Below are positions 21,015 to 31,840 of a DNA stretch of 64,000 nucleotides, piece by piece. Each line of letters opens with the position of its first letter. Position 1 is the stretch's first letter. This DNA is from Pollenia angustigena. Its lineage: Eukaryota > Arthropoda > Insecta > Diptera > Polleniidae. Where the stretch lies: positions 102,137,802-102,201,801 of the forward strand of contig OV884058.1 in NCBI GenBank assembly GCA_930367215.1, written 5' to 3'. Made by a program: the position numbers and the translations under genes. The notes under the pieces were generated by a model. It did not search any database. It saw nothing but the letters and a program-made list of their open reading frames with translations, and was not told the origin of the DNA.

Positions 21015-21081
21015 AGATTTCACATATATTGTGGGACTGCCCTGCACTAGCTGAACTTCGCAGTACCATCTCTAATTCACC
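21015..21081 (+). pseudogene. LINE C-terminal fragment (tentative)
   Basis: One frame reads KISHILWDCPALAELRSTIS. The H(I/L)L..CPALA..R pattern is the zinc-like tail found after the reverse transcriptase of several insect LINEs. Only about 22 codons are recognisable. Confidence 0.35.
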
Positions 21082-21959
21082 AAATATTATAAACTAGCAT
21101 TTAACCCGCTACTTCGTTAGCGTCTCCTTTTTCTTCGTGGACATATTTTTATGCCAAAGTTTATTTTCAAAAAAGTACCAGGCACCTGTCCCCTTATTTT
21201 TTTTAACGAACAACAATAAGTGTTAAATTTTTTGGATCTCTTTAATTTTGGATTTTTAAGGTTAGCGGAATCAATTTGGCGAGAGGCCAACCTTCGGTCC
21301 AAAAGTCAGCTTTTTAGCTTCAGGAGTTTAGGATGTGCGATGATGAATTATATTATATAGAGATGGAGAAAAATGTTGAGAAAAAAATAACAAAATTAGG
21401 AACGATTTTCACATCTTAAACGTTTGAATTTCAAAAAAGGTCCAGATCTGTTTTGTATTTTTTAGATAAGCTAAAAATGTGATACAATATTTATTTACCC
21501 TTTTACACCCCAAAAAGGCCTTCCTTCAAAAAAGTACAAGACACCTGTCCGTTTATTTTTTTAATGAACAATAATAAGTATTCAATTGTTTGTATCTCTT
21601 TTTGTTTAGGAAATATACGGTTAGCGAATTTTTCTAATAAACAAGAATAAGTGCTGATGTTTTTTTTATCTCTTTTTGTTAAGGAGGTATGAGGTTCGCG
21701 GGATCGAATTGCATAGGTACAACTTTCACCCCTGAAACGTTCGAATTTCGAAAAAGTACCAAATTCGCATTAGATAAGTTAAAAATGTTATTTAATTTTT
21801 ATTTCTATACGTATTGGCTTAAAAGCTAGATTTACTACCTAAAACGACCAAATTTCGTAAAAGTACCAGACACCAATTTGCTTTTTTATTTAATGCACAA
21901 AAATAAATATTAAATTAAAAAAATTACCAGTTTATTTAAAAAAAATACCAGTTAGAGAA

Positions 21960-22600
21960 CGAAAAAGTAGCAAAAAATCCCTCTTACAGATTCTCATTCA
22001 CTCACGAGCTTGCATGTTTAATTTTGTGTTTCTAGATCCAATAAATACGGGTATATAAAAGGTACCAGTTAAAGAACAAAATATTACCAAAAGCCCTCTT
22101 ACAAATTTTCATTCACTCAGGACCTTGCATGTTTAATCATATGTTTCTAGGTCCAATACTAACGGAAATTCAAAAAGTTTAAAGAACAAAGAAGTACCAA
22201 TAAGATCCCACTTAAAGATTCTCATTTACACAGAATCGTGCATGTTTAATTTTATGTTTCTAGGTCCAGATATAGATTCTTATCCACCCAGGACCTTGCA
22301 TTTTTAATTTTATCTCTCTAGGTCCAATACCAACGGAAATTCAAAAAGTACCAGTCAAAGATTAAAAAAGTACCAAAAAGTTCACTCTTATAGATTCTCA
22401 TCCATCCAGGACATTGCATATTGAATTTTATGTTTCTAGGTCCAATACTAACAGAAATTCAAAAAGTACCAGTTAATGAACAAAAAAGTACCAAAAAGTT
22501 CCGTCATAGATTCTTATCCACTCAGGACATTGCATGTTGAATCTTATGTTTTAAGGTCCAACATAAACGATAATTTTAAAAATACCAGTTGTAGGACCAA
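21960..22600. repeat. About 5.5 tandem units of roughly 116 bp
   Basis: Each unit carries GATTCTCATCCACTCAGGAC, TTGCATGTTTAATTTTATG, TTTCTAGGTCCAATA and then AAAAGTACCAGTT. Units start near 21982, 22097, 22213, 22375 and 22495; the third is partly duplicated internally. No coding frame is kept across units. Confidence 0.75.
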
Positions 22601-23215
22601 AAATCTAAAGAAAAATATAAAATTTCCCGTATTTCCTTTTTTTGGTACTATTTCTTTCCCCCCATTAAAGTATCAAAAAATGCAGTATTGTAGTGGGGGC
22701 TCATTATTAAGTACGAGTATGTTCATGAATGGAGAAAAATGTTTTGTAAAAAAAGTACCAAAAATAGCGACGATTTTCACCCCTTAAATGTTTGAATTTC
22801 GAAAAAGTACCAAACTCATATTCGTATTTTTTTCATAGGTTTCGAATGTGGTATAAACTTTGTTTCTATATTTATTGGTTCAAAAGATAGATGGGGTGTC
22901 AAAAAAGTACCAAAATTCAGGTTTTAGCCGTTTACTCCCTAATAGGGCCAAATTTCGAAAAAGTACCAGACACATATCCGCTTATTTTTCTAAAGAACAA
23001 CTCAGTATTATATTTTTTTTGTATTTTTTTTAGTTTTGGATATATAAGGTCACCGCATTTTCCCGTTTTTACCCTTTTTTACCCCCTAATCATTAGAATT
23101 TCCAAAAATCCGGTCTTAGTGGATCGATTTGGGGAGTGACCAATCTCTGGTCCAAATTTCAAGTGTTTAGATTCAGGCGTTTAGGCTTTGCGATGATGTA
23201 TCAGTGAGTCAGTGA

Positions 23216-24311
23216 AGGCAGAATTAAGGCTCAGTTAGGCGAACGTTGCTGTACCCGTAATGTACCGCACCACACCCATACATAAACAAAAAGCACGAGT
23301 ATACATAAAACAAAACACACAGTGATGGGAATCAAAAATGTTCAAATGGTGACCGTTGTGCAGAAAAGGTACCACGTGATTTAAATGGTATTAAAACAGT
23401 ATTTTGTGTATGTAAAAAATTTTAATAATTTAATATTTTTATTATAGATTTACAATAAATAAATTTGTATTTTAGCATATATAAATTTTTAGCGTACATA
23501 TATTGTAAATGTGCATACACCAAACAAGGTTTTGATACCATTTAAAGTCTTTTATATGTTTCACATTTCCATTGTATGTGTATATGCATTTGTTTATTTT
23601 AAACATCTAAACATATGTTTATTTGTTTATTTGGAAATATGTTGTATTGTAAGTTGTTTTGTCGCAATTCCATAGATATACTGAAAAAAGTACCAACAAA
23701 AAGAGCAAAATTACCCGCATTCAATGTAACATACAAGCCGCCCATCACTGTCTTACAAATGTCACGTAACAACGGCGGCATAAAATTGTATTTCATACAG
23801 ATTGGTACGTTGCAACTACGGTACATTGCACTTCGGTAAGCTTTTGTATTGGTTTTCATATAACAAAAAGCGAACAGCTGATGGATACAGTACAGATACG
23901 GTACAGCAACGTTCGCCTAACTGAGCCTTTAGTCTTTACTTTCTGTTCTGTTACGAATCAGCTGATTTGTTTTTGTTATTACAAAACCTATGAAATTGAT
24001 TAGTTTTTCTGTTCTGTTGCGGTTTGCTAAAATCAAAAACTTGTTAAGTAATTGTAAGTGACAGCAAAATAAATAATAAAAAATTCATATTTATATTGAA
24101 ATAAACTTTTTTTTGATTTTAAGAATTCATAAAATTTAGTTTCTTCAAATTTATGTGCATTAAAGTTATTGAAATAAACATTGGACGGTGCAAAACTAAT
24201 AAATTTGTCGTAAATGGCTGATAAGTTAGTACAGAAAAAGTAACTATTACAATTGCCTAACAGAACGGCACGGAACAGAACAGAAACAGAAAGTAAAGAC
24301 TAACTGAGCCT
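23216..24311. mobile_element. MITE (AGGCTCAGTTAGTCTTTAC type) with a nested relative
   Basis: The right tip is the inverse of AGGCTCAGTTAGTCTTTACT; the left tip, AGGCAGAATTA, is split from GTCTTTACTTTCTGTTCTGT (from 23932) by another MITE inserted at its TTA. TGA flanks the whole (23213-23215 and 24312-24314). Removing the nested unit leaves about 390 bp with long inverted repeats. Confidence 0.65.
23227..23928. repeat. PIF-type MITE, AGGCTCAGTTAGGCGAACG family, copy 1
   Basis: Tips AGGCTCAGTTAGGCGAACGT and the inverse at 23909-23928 are flanked by TTA (23224-23226, 23929-23931). The interior matches the copy at 39956-40706 along its whole length in inverted orientation. No coding sequence. 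Confidence 0.88.
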
Positions 24312-24577
24312 TGAGTCAGTCAGTCAGAAACGTTACAATTTTATATATATAGAAATGCTAAAAACTCCATCCGAAAATAACATCAACATTGTCTTCAATT
24401 TTTTGCAAAATCTCTCTTTACACAATAAAATTTTATATATGTTTCAGTGCTGCCACTTTGTGGGTAATTTCCCGAATTTGGTATAATTTTTACTGTCGTG
24501 GGTAGAGCGTGGGTAATTTCTCTTGGGTTTAATTAAGGTGTAATTTGAAATTCTTGCTTCCGATACCAAAAAATCAG

Positions 24578-24820
24578 GGGTCTAATTACCGCATACGATA
24601 TCGAGCAAAATTGATCGAAATTTTTTATTTTGGTATTATGACTCTCGATATCGAATGAAATGTATCGTAATTTGAGATGATAGCATTCGATATCGAGTAA
24701 CCAAAGCCATTACAACTCTCTAGTTTTCATTCGATACGTCAGTATCTATCGAATGCAGAAAAATACGATAGTTTACTCGATACGATAGCTTACTCGATAT
24801 CGAATGCGGTAATTAGGCCC
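24578..24820. repeat. Palindromic MITE with CAG target duplication, copy A
   Basis: GGGTCTAATTACCGCATACG and the inverse (24801-24820) are the tips, with CAG directly outside both (24575-24577, 24821-24823). The 243-bp body is nearly palindromic and rich in CGATATCGA words. Copy B at 29074-29304 is the same family. Confidence 0.8.
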
Positions 24821-25223
24821 CAGGATTCGATATCAGTGACGACATTTATTTCCCTTTATATATTGTTGATAAAAAATGCACAGTCTTCTGAACCAAAGAC
24901 TCGATTAAATATATATTTTCAAAAGATCAATAACGAATGTCGCAAGATGGATTCTCAGATTTGGATAGAGATGGCTATCATGGCGATTAAGAACCTAAAA
25001 GTCTATTGATAAAAGTTATTTAAACTAAAACCTAGCCTGGGAGAAGATATATTTCCAATATTCCAACATATAATTAATTTTATTTTTATCTGGCAACTTT
25101 CAAATGCTTTAGTATGAAGAATATTTAACGCCCTTAACAGTTGTTAAACTGAATTACGAAAGGGACAGTTCTACTTTACAGTTTACTAAATAAGGTATAA
25201 AAGGTATTTCTGAAGACCTAAAA

Positions 25224-25405
25224 CTTAAGACAAAATGCATGAAATTGTCGGCCATCTTGTCTTCAATAAGACTAGATTGAGGACAACATAAGCGACTACT
25301 TCATGCATTTTGTCGCGTTTCAAACCACATTGACGACAAAATGCATGAAATTGTCGGCCATCTTGTCTTCAATAAGACTTGATTGAGGACAACATAAGCG
25401 AAAAA
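25224..25405. repeat. Tandem duplication of about 105 bp
   Basis: GACAAAATGCATGAAATTGT through GAGGACAACATAAGCGA occurs twice, at about 25230 and 25335, nearly identical. An inverted echo (CTTCATGCATTTTGTC) lies between them. Confidence 0.75.
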
Positions 25406-25775
25406 TAAAAGATGAAAGACAATACCTAAAATTTGCTTCAACTATTTCTTAAAAATAACGGGGCAATAACGACAAAAGAAAAAAATTACAAACAAAAAAA
25501 CATGTAAAATTATTTAGTGGAATTTTTAAAGTGCGTGGTGAAGGGTTTTGCTCTGTTATTTTTTAAAAATTGTGATTTGCTTCTTTGTTTAGTATTGTTA
25601 ATTAATTTGGTAAGTTATATATAACTAAAATGTCACAATCACGATATTTGAGTAGAGAATTTTAAAATTCTGTAAAAGTCTTTAATTAAAAACAAACATA
25701 AACATTGTTTAGACCAAAAGTAATTTAAATTTTTGGGAATACATTGTTTAGACATATTTAAAAAACATATTTAGC

Positions 25776-26630
25776 ACTTGATCAACAAGAGGGTATTAAG
25801 TCAAAATTTTTAATTTTCACTTTTTTAAAAAAATCGACACGTAATATTCATACCTACCCCCTGTAAATATAATATCGTGCTATTTTGTCTACTTTTTAGT
25901 AATGAAACGATTGGTTAAAAAGTACTTTTTCATATAACTTTAATATTAAATTCAAAATTGTCTTGCTTCTATTGAAAATTTTAAAATTTTGAGTTAATAC
26001 CCTCTTGTTGATTAAGTGTGGGGTTGCCATACGTACTGTTTTTAGCAGTACATGTACTGATTTTTGTCAATTGTACTGTTTTATGCACAACAGCCAAAAC
26101 AGTACGCAAATGTACTGTTTTTTACACTTTGTACTGTTTTCTGTACTGATTTTTAAGTTTAGTATCCAAAAAACAAAGATATTAAGAAAAATCGTTTTTA
26201 AATAATACACATTTGGGAATTTTAACCGGTATGCTATCAAGCTATATTGTCTTAATATCCTTCTATCACTGTGCAACAAACAAAGAACAGCCTTAACACT
26301 TGCAACGCAAAATGAAAGTAGACTACTAGTAAAACAAATCTGCCAAAGGGTTTTGAAAAGTTAGCTTGGTCTCCCGAAATATGGGCCACTAAATTTTTTT
26401 AATTTTTTGAAAAGGCGTTTGGTATAAGTAAAAAAAAATGTAAATCTTTCCTTTGATGTTTGAAGTCTATTTCTTTATATAATTGTTGTTCAAGAGTTGT
26501 AAATATTTAATAAATAGTTATGCTTTCGTAAAAAAATGTACTGTTTTTTTCTTGATTGTACTGTTTTTTCATAACCAATGTACTGCTTTTTCGAATTCAA
26601 AATCTGGCTACCCTAATTAAGTGCGATATC
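25776..26630. repeat. MITE with GCACTTGATCAACAAGAGGG ends
   Basis: GCACTTGATCAACAAGAGGG at the left is mirrored at 25995-26018 and, beyond a nested hAT insertion, completed by GTGC at 26621-26624. The original element was about 245 bp. I could not define its target duplication. Confidence 0.55.
26019..26615. mobile_element. Non-autonomous hAT element (GTACTGTTTT-rich)
   Basis: Tips TGGGGTTGCC and, inverted, TAGGGTAGCC are flanked by ATTAAGTG on both sides (26011-26018, 26616-26623). Many GTACTGTTTT words fill both subterminal zones. It landed in the right terminus of the MITE 25776-26630. Confidence 0.85.
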
Positions 26631-27383
26631 CCTGCAAACAAATGGAAGATATCCCCTGAGGCAATAGTTTAGCAATATCTCCAAATTGTCATATAAAAGA
26701 AAATAATCAAAGTAATATTTTATTTTCTTCCTTTTATAATTTTTGAGAAAATTACGCAACATAGACAGAAAAAATTTTTTTAAATTTAATACATACGTCA
26801 TAAATAAAAAATAAAAATTAATCCAATTATTAAAACTTAAAAATTATTTCCCAAAATATTCTGCAAAAGGTAAATATTTAAATTAAATAAATCGGTTAAA
26901 TATTGATTTGTTTCCTTTTAAATTAAGTCAAGAATTTCTCAACCCTGGATGCAATTTTAAAGAAGTGGTAGGTTTTTTTTCAAGAATTTGGTGGAAACTA
27001 AATATTTATGTATATTTTTTACTTTATTTTAATTATAAATTATATTATGTTTATATATATATATATATTTAATTTGAAATAAAAAGCTGTGCTTCTTTGT
27101 ACACAAATGACAATTTTTTTAAATGCAAAATCTTCTTTTTATCATGCCAATGATATTTTGGTGATATCTTCCTATTTTCTTAAAAGTGGTTATCTGGCGA
27201 TATTGCTAGTTAATCATCTAGAAATATCGCTTTCGTATTGCTTAGAAGTATTGCCATCGAGACACGTTTCTTCCCGAAGGAAGTATCTTCCGCAATACGA
27301 AATCGATTATTGCCGCAATAACATTTTTCATCCAGGCAATACGTTTGGCAATACATAAGGTGTATTTCTGTGTTTGCTGGGAT
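26630..27383. repeat. Possible inverted-repeat element, CCCTGCAAACA ends
   Basis: ATCCCTGCAAACA near 26630 is mirrored by TGTTTGCTGGGAT at 27371-27383, and GATATTGC/GCAATA words recur in opposite orientation between them. No target duplication was found, so the element is tentative. Confidence 0.35.
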
Positions 27384-27519
27384 GTAACAACGAAATAAAT
27401 TTTAAAAATACATACACACATATATGTATATATGTACGTACTCAGTTGGCCATGTCTTGAAAACATCCTTGACGACGCGTGTACGACCATATATAATCCT
27501 TGAGGACGCGTTCACGACT

Positions 27520-27690
27520 TATAGGCGATATTGTCGTCGACGACATAATAAGCGATATTGTCGCTTATATATCGTCAACGACAGCGTCGCCCATATGATC
27601 GTCAACGACAGCGTCGCCCATATGATCATAAACGACTGTGTCGCCCATATGATCGTCAACGACATATGAGCAATAATGTCGCTCATTAGT
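27520..27690. repeat. 27-bp tandem array with GTCGTCGACGAC flank
   Basis: Three to four units of ATATGATCGTCAACGACAGC plus GTCGCCC follow one another from about 27568 to 27660, after a more degenerate stretch containing TTGTCGTCGACGACATAATA. The frame is open on both strands over the array only because the unit length is a multiple of three. Confidence 0.8.
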
Positions 27691-27949
27691 CGTGAACGAT
27701 TTTGTGGACATTTGTGTGAAAAAGTTGTTGACGATTTGCTTGGATTTAATTAACGGTCCCAAAATAGGGGTCTGCAGACCTTTTGGGGTCCGTGACAGAT
27801 TTCGTCTTTTTATTAAAAATATAAATACATCAGAAAATGACAGCAATAAATGAAATCAACAAGCGGTAACCCAACCCTCCTGCAACAGCGAAGGTGTTCC
27901 ACGTTCTCTTCCTTATTTTCATTATCGCAGCTGCAGCAGTTTTCATAGT

Positions 27950-28130
27950 TAGGCCATGCAATTAACGACAAAGCGGCGAGTGGCAGATCGGTGAGCGTCA
28001 AACAATTAAAACGTATGAAATGCTATTGAAGTGGCCACGCAATGAGCGGCTAAGCGGCGGCTCTCAGAAATAAAACTTATTCTTAATTTTAGTTGTTTTC
28101 GGAGCGGTAAAGAATTAACGTGGCAAAAGG
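27950..28130. repeat. Partial copy of the GCCACGCAATGAGCGG MITE
   Basis: The segment around 27985-28060 (GTGAGCGTCAAACAATTAAA, TTGAAGTGGCCACGCAATGA) matches 59095-59160 of the MITE 57796-59203 in the opposite orientation. Ends are unclear. Confidence 0.6.
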
Positions 28131-29073
28131 TAATTACTTTTTGCAACAGCAAATCAAATGATTTCACTGACTTAATTTATAGGATGAACACCAAAGCTGC
28201 TTTTTTTCTTAAACGCATTAAATTTTTATAAATATGAATACGATTTTCGTGTAATAACATTAAACAAATCTCTCTTGACAATGGCATTTTAACAACTTAC
28301 CGTTCAGAAATTACGCTCAATCACTCTGCCTCAGTCGGTGGCTCTTAAAAGCTGTGCATGTCGACCTATAAGAAAATGTCCCTTAATTGCAAATACCAAA
28401 AGTGACACATCCCTTCTGGTCATAGACAGTAGAGACATGGTACGTTTTCCATCCATACGGGTGTACAATTGTTATTTAATACCCATGTATCGATAGCAGT
28501 ATCGAAAGTCAATCGCCGAAGTTCGAATTTTCTGGAGGTGGCTCTGAGTCTAGCAAGCCCATCGGCTCTTATATGGAGCATAACACTCCCTCGGATCCCT
28601 GTAATCCTAATGTCAAGCTGTTAGCCATCTTGTTTAGAGATGACCGACAATCAAGGGATGTTCTGGTTATCTTTCCTGAAGATGAGAGCTTTGATTTGCC
28701 ATCTTTTTTTTGTTTTACGAAAATAACACGGTGCTACAGTGAAAATATACTTGGAATATGACCTAGTGTAAGTTGAAGGCCTTGTTGAGTAGATCACCCT
28801 CAAATTTCGAAGTTATTCCGAAAAAAAAACATTTTCGGGTAGGTTTAAGTACTTATGAACACGAAACTCAGTTGATTTTTATTCGATTTTTATTTTTTAA
28901 ACGGTTTCAAAAAGAAGACATGTATAAATTTTTTGGTATGTGTACAGAATTTTTGTAGTAATATTCTTAATTATATCTGATTTAAATTTTATTTTTTCTC
29001 GGCTTTCCAACTTTGGTGCCATGTTTTTAAATTAGTTTGTTTAGAAACATACAATTATGTTTTCATAAACCAG

Positions 29074-29304
29074 GGGTCTAATCACCGCATACGATATCGA
29101 GCAAAATTGATCGAAATTATTAATTTTGGTATCATGAAACTCGATATCGAATGAAATGTATTGAATTTGAAATAATAGCATTCGATATCGAATAACTCGA
29201 CATTACATTTATCGAGTTTTCATTCGATACGTCAGTGTCTATCGTATGCAAAAAACATCGATAGTTTATTCGATACGATAGTATCGAATGCGGTGATTAG
29301 GCCC
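29074..29304. repeat. Palindromic MITE with CAG target duplication, copy B
   Basis: GGGTCTAATCACCGCATACG and its inverse form the tips; CAG lies outside both (29071-29073, 29305-29307). Internal CGATATCGA words and the AAAATTGATCGAAAT phrase match copy A at 24578. Confidence 0.8.
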
Positions 29305-29714
29305 CAGCTTTCATTTAATAAAATCGAATAAAAAATACAAAAGTTATTAAGGTTTTTCAAAAGAGAAAAATTTAGCTTTTACAAATATTGATCAATAGAC
29401 CGGGTCGACCTCCATACCAAAAAAAAACATTGTGCCAGTCACTCCGTAGAATGAAAGATATGTCAATAAAGTTTCTAAAACAGGAAATATTTTTTTCTGC
29501 CACGCCCCCAAATACAGCCCTTTTGGTTTTTTATATTTGCGCTGCCATTTAAAGTCTGATCTCGTCAAATCGCATATCGTTGTTCATGGCTTGACAGTGG
29601 TTCAATTTGTAATCCCTGTTAAGTGTTCACCTACCTACCTACCCGAAAATGGGGTTTTCGGAATAACTCCGAAATTTGAGGGTGTTTCCGAACTTTTTAA
29701 AATTGATTTATGAT

Positions 29715-29833
29715 TAGGGATGCCAATCGGGATTGATTTTAGAAAATCCCGGGCTTAGGGATTTTAAAATTCGGATCACGAAATTCCCGGATTACTAGCT
29801 CCCGGGATTTCCCTGGATTTCTTTTTATATATT

Positions 29834-29864
<31 letters not shown>

Positions 29865-30016
29865 ATATTTATTTTTAAAAAAGAAAAATAAGAATTATAA
29901 AAATTTAATAAAAACGAACATTTTTGTACACAAAAGTTGATATATTAAAAATCCCGGGATTAATAAAAATAAATCCCGGGATTTATAAATCCGGGATTTC
30001 CCGTTTGGCATCCCTA
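29715..30016. mobile_element. hAT MITE with TAGGGATGCC ends
   Basis: TAGGGATGCCAATCGGGAT and, inverted, TAGGGATGCCAAACGGGA are flanked by TTTATGAT on both sides (29707-29714, 30017-30024). Subterminal ATCCCGGG words face each other. Length is 302 bp with no coding sequence. Confidence 0.88.
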
Positions 30017-30100
30017 TTTATGATCTACTCAGTAAGGTCTATAACCTACACCAGGTCGCTGTTGAACTATAAAAAAGTGCTCATTTGTAGCACCGTGTAA

Positions 30101-30570
30101 TTATTGCTGTAGAGCACTTTCAATTCGTTTAAACCTTAATGTTTATCCCGTTTCGTTTTCAGTTGATATTTATATTGAATTTTTTTAAATCATATGTATA
30201 ATTTTCCATTAAAAAGTCGCATCTTTAAAAATATTTGCATACAATGTGATGAATAAAAAAACAACAATGGCATAGAATTCCCCATACGGAACCAGTAACG
30301 CCCATATAATTCCAAGTGTGACAATCACATTCAAGGGAAATTTTTTAAAATAAATTGATAGAATTAGATAAATTTGCAGTTTAATAAATAGTTGGGAATG
30401 AAATAATTGTTGTACTCGTACAGTTACTTCATGCATAACAGATGCTCAAATATCAATTCATTTAAACACCTTTGGATTTTAATTTTCTAAAACAAATTAA
30501 CAGATAATTTTTCTTTGTGGAAGTAGGAAGATTTGAAGGTTTTTCCCAACGAATTATAATAACAATAACA
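30101..30570. other. AT-rich spacer
   Basis: No recognisable gene or repeat border was found. Confidence 0.4.
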
Positions 30571-31179
30571 GATATAAAGGGTGATCTAACCATAATGCAC
30601 GATGTTTATTGTTTGTTACACCTTAACGTCAAGTTTTTTGCCCAACTGAATTTGACATTTTTTGTTTCAGTGTTTGGCAAATTCAACCATGGAGAAGTAC
30701 ACAATTTAGCCGCGCGTACTGATTGTTGAATCCTTTTATCGGGAGAATTATACGCAAATGTCAGCAATCTGGGTCCGTAGGAAACAGTGTTGCCAAAACT
30801 TGGTGACCAAAAATGGCTAAATTTACGGGGGAAAATGGCTGAAAAATGGCTAAAAGCTTTTTTAAATAAAAACACATTTAAATTCAGTAACAAAACTGAA
30901 ATAATTAATTTAAAGTTGTTTACAATGAAATTGTGAGTTAAGATCAATTTGTTAAATAAGAATAAACGTAAATTAAAATGTTGATAGATACCTATTTAAA
31001 AAATTAAATCATCGATAAACTCGATGTCGTTATTGTTTATCTCATAGGAATCCCTCGTGACTATTAGTTTTACTTAATTTGAAGGTAAATCATTATCATG
31101 ACAATATTTTGTGTCCAGATCAACAATAAAAAACAATGATACCCTACATGACATTAGAACCTAAATACCAAATTTTATT

Positions 31180-31593
31180 AAACTAGATGACCCGTGCGAA
31201 TATTTCGCACCGTAATTTTTATCAATGAAAATATTAATTTTTCAATTTCTAATTATTTTTCGTCATTAGTGTTAGAAATAAGCTTTAAAATGAGATATCA
31301 TGCATTAAATTTGATGCGGTGGTATGGGAGATATTTGCAACCGACAAAAAAAAGTGCTTTAGAAATAATATATATGATTATCTGCAAATTTACGACCTGT
31401 ACTTTGCACACAAGGTTTACATGGGCGGCTGGCTGCCGGAAAAACATCGTTAATTCGACTGAGAACTCGTTCTCTGAATTCTGAATCAATCGGTATAAGT
31501 AAAGGTGGACTAAGGACCAAAATTTAAAGGTGTTACAAACATCAGCACAAACGGATAGTTTGCTCTCCACAATGGTGGTGCTGGTATAAATAT
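31180..31593. repeat. Dispersed repeat fragment inside the hAT element
   Basis: It starts TAAACTAGATGACCCG. From about 31392 it matches the 3' part of the family at 51003-51498: ACCTGTACTTTGC, GGCTGGCTGCC, AATTCGACTGAGA and AAGGTGTTACAAACATCAGC. It ends near CTGGTATAAA. Confidence 0.6.
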
Positions 31594-31615
31594 TTTATTA
31601 TAATGGTAAAAATAT

Positions 31616-31840
31616 TTACCTAATAGATAAAATCGAATTAACGGTTGCTAAATGTAACCTATTTCTCAAATAACTTTTAACGATGTTTACTTGGCTAAAT
31701 ACCCTCTCTACTTCTGCATTAGGAAGTGAGAGCAACTTTATAGTCAGTTCTGAAATTTCTAAGATATTTTTGTTGCCCCTGCATCTCTTTATTAAAATAC
31801 TTGCAACCAGAAAGAAACACCGATGTTTGTGTTCATCCAT
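31616..31840 (-). pseudogene. hAT transposase dimerisation-domain fragment
   Basis: The 74-residue frame holds LLSLPNAEVERVFSQVNIVK followed by LRNRL, the signature C-terminal block of hAT transposases (usually SNA..ER.FS......KRNRL). It is the end of a transposase whose body is missing, encoded by the surrounding hAT element on the minus strand. Confidence 0.8.

Larger units (their letters stand above)
21085..24345. repeat. Unclassified repeat rich in AAAAGTACCA words
   Basis: The sequence begins TAAACTAGCATTTAACCCGC and ends with TCAG repeats followed by TATATATATAG. The phrase TTTAGG..GCGATGATG occurs twice (21325-21345 and 23188-23200), each after GGTCCAAA, so the two ends look like duplicated modules around a tandem array. 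A similar start (TAAACTAGATGACCCG) occurs at 31180. MITEs interrupt its right end (23216-24311). I do not recognise the superfamily. Confidence 0.5.
28727..30097. mobile_element. Harbinger-type element, CACGGTGCTACA ends
   Basis: CACGGTGCTACA at both ends (inverted) is flanked by TAA (28724-28726, 30098-30100). The arms are long: GAGTAGATCA, CCCTCAAATTTCG and CATTTTCGGGTAGGT occur in both, inverted. The arms are interrupted by a CAG-type MITE (29074-29304) and a hAT MITE (29715-30016). No coding remnant recognised. Confidence 0.75.

Noticed and set aside
24447..24480. Start of another hAT element (CAGTGCTGCCACTTTGTGGG)
   Set aside because: No mirrored right tip or 8-bp duplication found downstream.
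27565..27846. 93-codon frame with DDHMGDAVV repeats
   Set aside because: It is produced by the 27-bp tandem array whose unit is a multiple of three; no start context or homology.
30606..30947. 113-codon open frame on the minus strand
   Set aside because: It crosses the hAT border at 30785 and runs antisense to the mariner relic, so it cannot be one gene.
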